Below, one piece after another: positions 26,080-33,206 of a stretch of 64,000 bases of DNA; the first letter of the stretch is position 1, and every line of letters starts with the position of its first letter. This DNA is from Rudanella paleaurantiibacter. GTDB taxonomy: Bacteria; Bacteroidota; Bacteroidia; Cytophagales; Spirosomataceae. Below the pieces are notes generated by a model that had not been told where the DNA came from, made no database searches, and was given only the letters and a program-made list of their open reading frames with translations. The stretch covers positions 40,196 through 104,195 of the forward strand of contig NZ_WELI01000017.1 in the NCBI RefSeq assembly GCF_009184635.1, given 5' to 3'. The position numbers and the translations under genes are program-made.

Positions 26080-28038
26080 CTATTTCAGCTTTGCCTCCAA
26101 TTCTTCTACTTCCAGCATGGCCGACTCCCACTCGTCCTGAAGCTGATTCATCTCTTTCATCACCCGGTGGTACTCGTCATTGCGGGCCTGCATCAGCTTA
26201 TCATCACCGTAAGTAGCCGGGTCGGCCAATTCGGCTTCGAGCCGCTTTTTGCGTTCTTCAAGTTGCCCTATTCTCGTTTCCGATTCTTCGGCCTGCTGCG
26301 TTAGTTTTTTCAAGGTTCGTTGCCACTCCCGGCGCTCGTCGTCGCCGGCACGGCCATTGGTCGAAGAGGCCTTGGCAGGGGCCGATACCGTAGCATTGCT
26401 GGCCTGTTTGGCAACCGACCCGTTACTCGTTCCGGCGGCTTTTTTCTCCTGCATCCACCACTCGTATTCGTCAAATGTGCCGGGGAACTCTTTAATCTGC
26501 TCGTCTTCGATATACCAGATTTTGTTGGCAATCTGCGATACAAAGTAGCGGTCGTGCGAAACTACCACGTACGTACCCTCGTACTGTTCCAGTGCCTGAA
26601 TCAGGATATTCACCGACTGCATATCGAGGTGGTTGGTTGGTTCGTCCAACAACAGGAAGTTAGCTTGCGACAAAAGCACTTTGGCAAGCGCCACCCGCGA
26701 CTTTTCGCCCCCCGAGAGTACCTTGATTTTCTTGAATACTTCGTCGTTCGAAAACAAAAAGCAACCCAAAACACCCCGAAGTTCACCCTCTGTTTTGGTT
26801 GGGTTAGCGTGCTTCAGTTCGTCGAGCAGCGTATCCTCTACATTCAGCGATTCCAGCTGGTGCTGGGCGTAGAAACTAAACGAGACATTATGACCCAGTT
26901 GCCGGTTACCTTCGTTAAGCGGCTCTGAGCCCGAGATGATCCGCAATAGCGTCGATTTACCCCGTCCGTTAGCGCCAATCAGGGCCACTTTGTCACCCCG
27001 TTCGAGCCGGATGTCAGCCTTGGTCAAGATGCGTTTGGGGCCGTAATGCTTCGTAATGTTATCCAAGTGCAGAATGTGCCGACCGGGCTGAGTCGAAAAC
27101 TGAAACTTGAAGTTTACGCGGGCAGCCTCATCAATCACATCATCGATCCGTTCCATCCGGGCGAGTTGTTTCACTCGGCTCTGTGCCTGCTTAGCCTTGG
27201 TAGCCTGCGCCTTAAAGCGTTCGATAAACCGCTCAGTCTGCCGGATTTTGGCCTGCTGGTTTTCATAAGCTCCTTTCTGAATCTCATTCCGCAGAGCTTT
27301 TTCTTCCAGATAAAACGAGTAATTCCCCGAGTACAGGTTCAGTTTGGCATTGGCCACCTCAACCGTCACGTCGATCACATTATCCAGAAACTCCCGGTCG
27401 TGCGAAACCACAATAACGGCTCCCTCATAAGTCTGAATATACTTTTCCACCCACTGAATCGACGGTAAGTCAAGGTGGTTGGTTGGTTCGTCGAGCATCA
27501 GCAACGAGGGTTTCTGCAACAGCAGTTTGGCCAGCATCACGCGCATCCGCCATCCCCCCGAGAACTGACGCAACGGCTTCTGCAGATCGTCGGTCGAGAA
27601 ACCAAGCCCTTCCAGAATTTCCTCCGCTTTGGCCTGTACACTGTAGCCGTCCAGGGCTTCGAACTCTTCCTGCGCCTTGCCCAGCTTATCCACCAAATCG
27701 TCGGAATAGTTGGTTTCCATCTCGTGCAGCAATTCATCGATACGAGCCTGAAGCTTGTTCTGCCGCTCGAAAGCCTGCATGGCTACCGACAAAATCGAAT
27801 CGTCGGTTTGGTACGACAGCAAGTCCTGGTTGAGGAAGCCGATGGTCACATCGCCCGCTTTGGATATAGTGCCGCCATCGATCTGATATTCGCCCGTGAT
27901 AATCCGGAGGAGCGTCGATTTACCGGTTCCGTTGAGGCCAATTAATCCAATTTTCTGGTTTGGCTTTATATGCAGGGAAGCGTTCTCGTACAACGCTCTG
28001 CTTCCCAGATAATACGACAGGTTCGTAATGGAAATCAT
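26080..28038 (-). CDS. ABC-F family ribosome-associated ATPase
   Basis: A 652-residue protein with two ABC domains and no membrane segments. Walker A motifs are GLNGTGKSTLL (~residue 38) and GANGRGKSTLL (~residue 345). Signatures are FSGGWRMRVMLAKLLL and LSGGEKSRVALAKVLL, and Walker B is LLMLDEPTNHLD or LLLLDEPTNHLD. A long interdomain linker (P-site tRNA interaction motif region, KIRQTERFIERFKAQATKAKQAQSR) and a C-terminal coiled coil (TLKKLTQQAEESETRIGQLEERKKRLEAE) point to the Uup/YdiF-like branch. ABC-F proteins act on the ribosomal E site to relieve stalling; some give antibiotic resistance, for which there is no evidence here. Confidence 0.9.
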   Translation of the reverse strand: MISITNLSYYLGSRALYENASLHIKPNQKIGLIGLNGTGKSTLLRIITGEYQIDGGTISKAGDVTIGFLNQDLLSYQTDDSILSVAMQAFERQNKLQARIDELLHEMETNYSDDLVDKLGKAQEEFEALDGYSVQAKAEEILEGLGFSTDDLQKPLRQFSGGWRMRVMLAKLLLQKPSLLMLDEPTNHLDLPSIQWVEKYIQTYEGAVIVVSHDREFLDNVIDVTVEVANAKLNLYSGNYSFYLEEKALRNEIQKGAYENQQAKIRQTERFIERFKAQATKAKQAQSRVKQLARMERIDDVIDEAARVNFKFQFSTQPGRHILHLDNITKHYGPKRILTKADIRLERGDKVALIGANGRGKSTLLRIISGSEPLNEGNRQLGHNVSFSFYAQHQLESLNVEDTLLDELKHANPTKTEGELRGVLGCFLFSNDEVFKKIKVLSGGEKSRVALAKVLLSQANFLLLDEPTNHLDMQSVNILIQALEQYEGTYVVVSHDRYFVSQIANKIWYIEDEQIKEFPGTFDEYEWWMQEKKAAGTSNGSVAKQASNATVSAPAKASSTNGRAGDDERREWQRTLKKLTQQAEESETRIGQLEERKKRLEAELADPATYGDDKLMQARNDEYHRVMKEMNQLQDEWESAMLEVEELEAKLK

Positions 28039-28042
28039 GCCG

Positions 28043-28050
28043 CAAATTTA
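28043..28050 (-). promoter_or_regulatory. -7 box TAAATTTG of abc-F, four bases before ATG
   Basis: Exact TAnnTTTG, then CGGC and the ATG at 28038. Fourth case in the window of this leaderless-type spacing. Confidence 0.5.
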
Positions 28051-28104
28051 CGAAAAAACAGGGCGGTAGAGACGTAAAATCTTGCGTTGGGTCAATTGCC
28101 CGTA

Positions 28105-28112
28105 TATATTTG
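28105..28112 (+). promoter_or_regulatory. Promoter of tRNA-Thr (-7 TATATTTG)
   Basis: TAnnTTTG about 52 bp before the tRNA; a TTG (28082-28084) sits 20 bp upstream as a possible -33 element. Confidence 0.55.
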
Positions 28113-28164
28113 CGAACCTTTTCGGAAACTGTAGGCAACTTACAGCCTATTGTTACCCCAAATT

Positions 28165-28237
<73 letters not shown>

Positions 28238-28240
28238 CAA

Positions 28241-28268
28241 AGCCGCTCAATTGATGAGTGGCTTTTTT
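28241..28268 (+). terminator. Terminator of tRNA-Thr
   Basis: Stem AGCCGCTCA with TGAGTGGCT (one G-U pair), followed by a run of T. Confidence 0.85.
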
Positions 28269-28282
28269 TATTGGCCATAGCC

Positions 28283-28347
28283 CGACGCATTCGTGATGCG
28301 TAGGTCGCAGACGGAGGGCCGCCCCGTTCGAAGTCCCGTAGAGGCTC
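28283..28347 (+). pseudogene. Decayed partial copy of tRNA-Thr
   Basis: The anticodon arm and variable region of tRNA-Thr are repeated almost exactly (28283-28310, one A-to-G change in the loop-side stem). An insert of about 15 bases and a damaged T arm (CGTTCGAAGTCCCGTAGAGGCT) follow. The D arm and 5' acceptor strand are missing, so it cannot fold as a tRNA. It arose by tandem duplication of the tRNA 3' half plus terminator. Confidence 0.8.
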
Positions 28348-28348
28348 A

Positions 28349-28378
28349 AAGCCGCTCATCAATTGAGCGGCTTTTTTT
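28349..28378 (+). terminator. Second copy of the tRNA-Thr terminator
   Basis: Perfect stem AGCCGCTCA with TGAGCGGCT, then seven T. The following bases (up to about 28395) repeat 26 nt found after the first terminator at 28261-28286. Confidence 0.8.
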
Positions 28379-28415
28379 ATTGGCCATAGCCCGACCCACT
28401 CGTAATGCGCAACCG

Positions 28416-28448
28416 AAAAAAGCCCCCATCCAAAGGTTGGGAGCTTTT
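28416..28448 (-). terminator. Terminator of the curli operon
   Basis: On the minus strand an 11-bp stem (28438-28448 with 28418-28428, one G-U pair) ends in a run of six T. It lies 33 bp past the stop of the last operon gene. Confidence 0.8.
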
Positions 28449-28480
28449 CGGTCACGTTGAACGTGGTACTCAAACACAAG

Positions 28481-29989
28481 CTATCGCCAGAAAGGCATCT
28501 CGCCCTGCTGAACAGCCTGTTGACGGTTACGACCATCCACATCCATCACCTGAATCGTGCGGGGGCCGGTATGGGTGTTGTCCGTGTTGGTGAAAATGAT
28601 GCGGGCACCATTGGGACTAAACTGTGGATCGAGATCATTGGTACCCGCCGGCTTCGAGGTCTGACTTTGATTCTCCGTCCGCACCGACGAAAGATCCGTC
28701 AGCGTACCACTCACCAGATCCAGCACAAACAAACGGGCATCCAGTTGCCGTCCCTGCTCGTTCTGTAGGGTTCCTAAATCGACTGACAGAAGCAACTGCC
28801 GGCCATCGGGCGAAAAGACCGGGTTCCCCACCCGGCTACTCCGGCGGCTAAACACGGGCGTCAGCGCTCCACCCGCCACCGGCACAATCACAATATCGTG
28901 GTCGTAGAAACCCGCCGTCGTGCGGGCAACCAGCCGGTTGCCCTGACCCGACCAGTCGCAACCGGCAAAGAAACGGCCCGCCGGGGCCGTAGCCAGTTGC
29001 CGCAAGCCCGTGCCATCGGTCCGAACAGTATAGAGCTTATCATAGCTCGGGAAGACCAGTTGAGTGCCATCGGGCGACCAGCAAAACGACAGGTCCGTAG
29101 CCGACTGCCCACCGATGGGTACCGACGTCACCCGCCGACTGTTGCTCCCATCGGCATTCATCACGTACAGAAACGTTTCGGTGTCCACGTTCGAGATAAA
29201 CGCGATCTGCCGCCGGTCGGGGCTGCCGATGGGCCGCCAGTTACTACCCGATTGGGTCAGCTGCTGCACCTCCGAGGGGCTGGGGCCGCTGGCGAAAATC
29301 TGGTACTGCCCCCCCACCCGTCGGGCAAACAGATACGGCAGGTCGGGGAAGGGCCGGGTGCGGAACGAGAACAACGGGCTATTGACCGTGTTGACTCCAT
29401 CGCGGACGGTCACCTGCCAGATGTAGGTGGTGTTGTAGGCCAGGTTGGCCACTACCAGCGAGTCGGCCAGCAAGCCCGTGAAGGACTGCGTGGGCGAGGT
29501 GCTCCCCTCCCGGAACAGACGCACATCGTACCGCAGGGTGTCGCGGTTGGGGTCGGTAGCCCGCCATTTGAGGGTGAGTGTGGTGGGTACATTGGCCGTA
29601 CCTGAGGTGGGCGTTACGGAGGCCGGGGGCGTGGGGGCCTTGTTCTGCGTCCGGTCTTCGACCAGCAGCAGGGTAATTTGCGACACCAGCTGCACATCAG
29701 CTTCCACCGTGGCCACCTCGGTCCGAAACGGCTCTTTGGTGGCCGAAACCGTGTAGCGACCCGCCAATACACTATCAAACCGGAAGTTGCCCGTCGAATC
29801 GGTTTCGGTGATGCGGCCACCGGGACTAATGCGCACCAGCGCCCCGCGCACGGGCTGTCGGGTAGTTGACACAAGCACCTGTCCGCGCACCGTAGCCAGC
29901 CGGGTCGGCTCTACGAACGTATCTTCGGTGCAGCTCCACAGGCCCAGCAGACCAGCGCAAAAAGAGATAAACAAACGAAAATGTCTCAT
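28481..29989 (-). CDS. Lipoprotein with carboxypeptidase-regulatory-like, FN3 and TolB-like propeller domains (curli operon)
   Basis: A 502-residue lipoprotein. The lipobox LWSC places Cys at ~residue 20, followed by TED, acidic residues of the kind that mark surface-exposed lipoproteins in Bacteroidota (inference). Domains: carboxypeptidase-regulatory-like beta sandwich (~30-110, VRGQVLVSTTRQPVRGALVRI); fibronectin-III-like (~118-215, TYIWQVTVRDG); TolB/WD40-like six-bladed propeller (~220-502, repeats such as AFISNVDTETFLYVMNADGSNSRRV, FCWSPDGTQLVFPS, FSPNGARIIFTNTD). It is the last gene of the curli operon, 27 bp after csgG. It has no counterpart in the enteric csg operons. Inference: surface anchor or chaperone for curli. 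Confidence 0.82.
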   Translation of the reverse strand: MRHFRLFISFCAGLLGLWSCTEDTFVEPTRLATVRGQVLVSTTRQPVRGALVRISPGGRITETDSTGNFRFDSVLAGRYTVSATKEPFRTEVATVEADVQLVSQITLLLVEDRTQNKAPTPPASVTPTSGTANVPTTLTLKWRATDPNRDTLRYDVRLFREGSTSPTQSFTGLLADSLVVANLAYNTTYIWQVTVRDGVNTVNSPLFSFRTRPFPDLPYLFARRVGGQYQIFASGPSPSEVQQLTQSGSNWRPIGSPDRRQIAFISNVDTETFLYVMNADGSNSRRVTSVPIGGQSATDLSFCWSPDGTQLVFPSYDKLYTVRTDGTGLRQLATAPAGRFFAGCDWSGQGNRLVARTTAGFYDHDIVIVPVAGGALTPVFSRRSSRVGNPVFSPDGRQLLLSVDLGTLQNEQGRQLDARLFVLDLVSGTLTDLSSVRTENQSQTSKPAGTNDLDPQFSPNGARIIFTNTDNTHTGPRTIQVMDVDGRNRQQAVQQGEMPFWR

Positions 29990-30016
29990 GAAAATGGGGA
30001 TGCAAACAGGTGATGA

Positions 30017-31435
30017 TTATGGGTTGCTAGTCGCTTTACGCCCCGACCGAAACTGACCAAGATGGAAGGTTAGGCCCAGGCTACCGCGCAGGTAGTAGTC
30101 ATTGAACTGACCCACCGTCTGCCCCTCGAGCCCATCGGTGAGGGGCTGGTGGTATTCGAGCATGGTCCGGAAGCCGATGGTTCGGCTGGGGGTAAACTGC
30201 ACCCCAACCCCCGCGTTCATTTTAGCGTATTGCTGCCCAGCCAACCTAAAAGGAGTCTGGCCGGGTTGTCGGGCAATTACCCCACCACCAACAGACAGAA
30301 CTGGCGAGACTTTCTGATAGGGCAGGGGCCGAAACAGCAGGTTCAGCTCGACGGTACTGACCCGGCGGTCGAACTGTTCGGTATGCACGAACCGGCCCGT
30401 CGACGCATTCATCTGCAAGCCCAGCCTGGGGGTCAGATGAAAATCAAGTGCCACACCATACCCGAGCTGGGTGGTCCGCCGGTTGTAGTCGCCGTAGAGA
30501 CGCCAACCCGACAGTTGCGGCTGCAAGGTTATGAAGGGGGCATCCATAGCGGCATGTTTCATACCGTACACATCCACCTGGCTCATGTCGGCTTTTTCGC
30601 GCTCGTAAGCCTCCACGAGTGTCTTCATCTGACCGGCGGCCTTGTCGGCGGGCGTCCAGAGGTTATCACGGATTCCTTCCAGAATCAGCGCCTGCACAGC
30701 TTTTTCAATAGCCTCGGTTACGGCCATCTGGGCCGGCTCGTTGGTGGTAAAGCCGGTTTCGGCCTCCAACAACCGCTTAAACTGTACGTAACGGAACAGG
30801 CCCGCATCGACCGACTGCGACAGGATGGTTTTGGAGGTGTACACCGTTTTGAGAATCTTCCCCGAGCGGGTGGCCACGGCCCGCAGGTACACCGTCACCC
30901 GGTCTTGCCGGTACTGGGTAGACCCTCCTGCCGAAAAGTACCGCAGGCCCGCCCCGCCCGTGATAATGTTGGCATCGTAACTCACAATACCGCCTTCGAG
31001 AATAATACCCGCAAACAGCAGGGGAGGCAGGTTTTCGCCTTCTTTGTACTGGGCCACACTCGACCGCACAATCTTGCGCTCGTTGAGCAGGTTGGCCACG
31101 TTTTCGCGTTCGATGGTGGTGAACCAGTTGCTTTCTTCGAGGGCCTTGAGCAGAATATTGGTGGTGCCCTGCGAAATAGCGGTGGAGAAGCTGGTTCCCA
31201 CTTCCGACTGTTTGTACTGGCCGGTCTGGTCGCGGAATTTGTAGACAGCCGCCACAATTTTCTCGCGGGGCGGGGGCAGGCTGCGGAGGTCGCCGGTGAG
31301 GGGGGTATCTTCCCCCAGGCGTGCTTTTCGGGTGCCGGTGGGCTGGTGAAAATAGGCTGAGCACCCTTGCAGCAGGTACAAAAGGGCCCCCATTGCCCCA
31401 GCCCGGAGCAAGTGATAGGATGAAAACAGAGTCAT
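30017..31435 (-). CDS. csgG: Curli secretion channel CsgG with a C-terminal beta-barrel-like extension
   Basis: A 472-residue lipoprotein (lipobox LLQGC, Cys ~25; no acidic residues after it, consistent with periplasm-facing outer-membrane insertion). The CsgG domain spans ~25-275: EKIVAAVYKFRDQTGQYK, FSTAISQGTTNILLKALEESNWFTTIERENVANLLNERKIVR, LLFAGIILEGGIVSYDANIITGGAGLRYF and YRQDRVTVYLRAVATRSGKIL. E. coli CsgG is 277 residues. Here about 180 more follow, with alternating strands resembling a small outer-membrane barrel (GWRLYGDYNRRTTQLGYGVALDFHLTPRLGLQMN ... YYLRGSLGLTFHLGQF). It forms the pore for curlin export with CsgE and CsgF. Confidence 0.9.
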   Translation of the reverse strand: MTLFSSYHLLRAGAMGALLYLLQGCSAYFHQPTGTRKARLGEDTPLTGDLRSLPPPREKIVAAVYKFRDQTGQYKQSEVGTSFSTAISQGTTNILLKALEESNWFTTIERENVANLLNERKIVRSSVAQYKEGENLPPLLFAGIILEGGIVSYDANIITGGAGLRYFSAGGSTQYRQDRVTVYLRAVATRSGKILKTVYTSKTILSQSVDAGLFRYVQFKRLLEAETGFTTNEPAQMAVTEAIEKAVQALILEGIRDNLWTPADKAAGQMKTLVEAYEREKADMSQVDVYGMKHAAMDAPFITLQPQLSGWRLYGDYNRRTTQLGYGVALDFHLTPRLGLQMNASTGRFVHTEQFDRRVSTVELNLLFRPLPYQKVSPVLSVGGGVIARQPGQTPFRLAGQQYAKMNAGVGVQFTPSRTIGFRTMLEYHQPLTDGLEGQTVGQFNDYYLRGSLGLTFHLGQFRSGRKATSNP

Positions 31436-31498
31436 GGTTGTGATGATTAGGGCCCGGCAGTTACGTGCGTTGAATCCGCCAAACCAGGCCAGGGCTTA

Positions 31499-31933
31499 TC
31501 AGAAGTAAGGGACCGTCACGGTGGTTTCGCCCCCTTTGCCGTCGACAATCCGGATGAGGACTCCATCGGAGGCATTGCGGATTTCCACCTGAAAATCACC
31601 AAACTGAAACACCCCTTCTTTGAGGTCTTCTTCGCCAAACTGATTGTCGATCAGGTCACGGGTGATCCGGCTGAGGAGTTGGCGCTGCAGGCTCTCGGAG
31701 AAGTCCTCGAGCGATGAGGTACGCGTGTTGGTAGCGCGGCTGGTTCGGCCCGCGGCCGGGTCTTTAAGCCGGTCCTGAGCCTGAGCCGAACTGAGCATCC
31801 ACTGATAATTGAAGGTGTTGCCCCCAAAGGAGGGGTTTACCGGCCGGTAAATCAAGGCCTGTGAGCGGGCCGCGGGTGCCAGGGCCATCAGCCCCAACAA
31901 CGCCAGCCCCAAAAGTGAGTTGTGTTTGTTCAT
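31499..31933 (-). CDS. csgF: Curli assembly factor CsgF
   Basis: A 144-residue protein from the ATG at 31933, which gives a good signal peptide (MNKHNSLLGLALLGLMALAPAARSQ); the longer frame adds ten charged residues. The mature N-terminus has the CsgF signature LIYRPVNPSFGGNTFNYQWMLSSAQAQDRLKDP. In E. coli this segment plugs into the CsgG pore and the rest positions the nucleator CsgB at the surface. The tail (FQFGDFQVEIRNASDGVLIRIVDGKGGETTVTVPYF) also matches Bacteroidota CsgF. 63 bp before csgG and 35 bp after csgE. Confidence 0.92.
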   Translation of the reverse strand: MNKHNSLLGLALLGLMALAPAARSQALIYRPVNPSFGGNTFNYQWMLSSAQAQDRLKDPAAGRTSRATNTRTSSLEDFSESLQRQLLSRITRDLIDNQFGEEDLKEGVFQFGDFQVEIRNASDGVLIRIVDGKGGETTVTVPYF

Positions 31934-31968
31934 ACCACGTTTATGTTCAATCGGTTTATGCATTCTGT

Positions 31969-32523
31969 TCAGTACACCCCGGAGCCTTTCTGGTCTTCGT
32001 TGCCGAGCTGCTGCTGGGTTTCATTGTAGGTGGCGACGTACTGGCGTACGCCCTGGGCGGTGGCGACGGCAAACTCCTCGATGGTATCGAGCCGGTTCTG
32101 AATGAACTGCTGAAAGACAAGCTCATCGTTGATGGATACGGAGATGATGCTCCCCGTGCCCGAGTTGGCGGGTAATTCATCGATAGCAATCAAAAACAGA
32201 TCAAGCTCAAATTCGAGGGGCTTCTGTACGGCTACCTTGCTCGAATCGGCAGGGTTAGCCAGCGGAGCCTGGGCCGGTAGAGGGGCTTCCGTTTGGGGGG
32301 CTTCGTTGAAAGCGCGGAAGAAAAACTCGTAGAAGTCGCGGCCCACTTTGCTACGGGTGTTGTCAAGCAGCAAGGTGGTAGTGCTGCCCCCTTCCAGGTT
32401 GGCGTCCTCGCGAAGCACATCGTTCAGATCGGCCATGCCGGGCACATCGGGGTCCTGCTGGGCCATAGCGTGGCCGGCCAACGCCATCATTAGCGTCAGG
32501 AAAAATACCCAAAAACGGTGCAT
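31969..32523 (-). CDS. csgE: Curli export specificity factor CsgE
   Basis: A 184-residue exported protein (signal peptide ending HAMAQ). The CsgE core covers ~residues 45-165: TLLLDNTRSKVGRDFYEFFFRAFNE, FELDLFLIAIDELPANSGTGSIISVSINDELVFQQFIQNRLDTIEEFA and VRQYVATYNETQQQL. In the middle is a proline/alanine linker that E. coli CsgE lacks. CsgE caps the periplasmic face of CsgG and selects curlin substrates. Only 8 bp separate it from the upstream 165-residue curlin gene. Confidence 0.92.
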   Translation of the reverse strand: MHRFWVFFLTLMMALAGHAMAQQDPDVPGMADLNDVLREDANLEGGSTTTLLLDNTRSKVGRDFYEFFFRAFNEAPQTEAPLPAQAPLANPADSSKVAVQKPLEFELDLFLIAIDELPANSGTGSIISVSINDELVFQQFIQNRLDTIEEFAVATAQGVRQYVATYNETQQQLGNEDQKGSGVY

Positions 32524-32531
32524 ACGGGATG

Positions 32532-33029
32532 TTAGTTGATGATCAGGCGCATACCGCCCGTCTGCGTAATTCGGAGCGGAATAGCCGGGTTACTGAGCGG
32601 ATACCCGTTGGTTTGCAGTCCGTTGCCATCACCGATTTGCTCAATTTCTAACCGAACACCGTTGGTCTGCATATTTTTCAGATCAAGCACATTACGGTTG
32701 CCCAGCTGCTCGAGCAGATAGGTATTGTTGCTTCCCGTAAGCGAAAAGTCAAGCTGGTTGTTCTGGCCCATCTGGGTAAACGTGATCTGATTACCGGTGT
32801 TGCCTGCAGCCCCCTCGAAGCTGAACCGGTTGTTCTGGCCCGTCTGGTTGATGATTGCGGCTGTAGCGGTGCTGCCTGTACCGGGGGCACCAGCTGGTGT
32901 GAGGGCTGTGACAACGGCCTGCTGTATAGTAGGCGTGGGCACAATGTCGGAGCGCCAATACGCTTCCGACGTTTGGGCGTGGGCTACGCCGGTCAGGAGC
33001 AGAGCGCCCAATGCAAAGTACATTTTCAT
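32532..33029 (-). CDS. Small curlin-like protein, possible nucleator (CsgB-like)
   Basis: A 165-residue exported protein (MKMYFALGALLLTGVAHAQ). A ~40-residue non-repeat lead is followed by about five curlin-type units with the Q-x-G-x-x-N pattern (INQTGQNNRFSFEG; FTQMGQNNQLDFSLTGSNNTYLLEQLGNRNVLDL; IEQIGDGNGLQTNG; ITQTGGMRLIIN). Its position next to csgEFG and its short imperfect repeats suggest a minor subunit or nucleator rather than the bulk fibre (inference). It is separated from the giant curlin gene upstream by 177 bp with a hairpin. Confidence 0.8.
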   Translation of the reverse strand: MKMYFALGALLLTGVAHAQTSEAYWRSDIVPTPTIQQAVVTALTPAGAPGTGSTATAAIINQTGQNNRFSFEGAAGNTGNQITFTQMGQNNQLDFSLTGSNNTYLLEQLGNRNVLDLKNMQTNGVRLEIEQIGDGNGLQTNGYPLSNPAIPLRITQTGGMRLIIN

Positions 33030-33070
33030 GGTTGTTCAACGTATAAAATGGGTGGTTCGGACTAGAGAAG

Positions 33071-33098
33071 CCAGCAGACTACAAAGGCAGTCTGCTGG
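33071..33098 (-). promoter_or_regulatory. Intercistronic hairpin after the 685-residue curlin gene
   Basis: Perfect 10-bp stem (33071-33080 with 33089-33098), eight-base loop, no T-run in the minus direction. It lies in a 177-bp spacer. It could stabilise upstream curlin mRNA or partially stop transcription into the export genes. Confidence 0.55.
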
Positions 33099-33206
33099 AC
33101 TCCGACTCATCCTCTCATTTTTACTATCAAGTACTTAGGCCGAAGCAAATGCATAACGAGCAGCAAAAAACAAATAACTGATTATCAGAAGACAAACATC
33201 ATGCAC

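Noticed and set aside
26080..28038. Antibiotic-resistance ABC-F
   Set aside because: Sequence features fit the housekeeping Uup/YdiF-like branch; nothing points to resistance.
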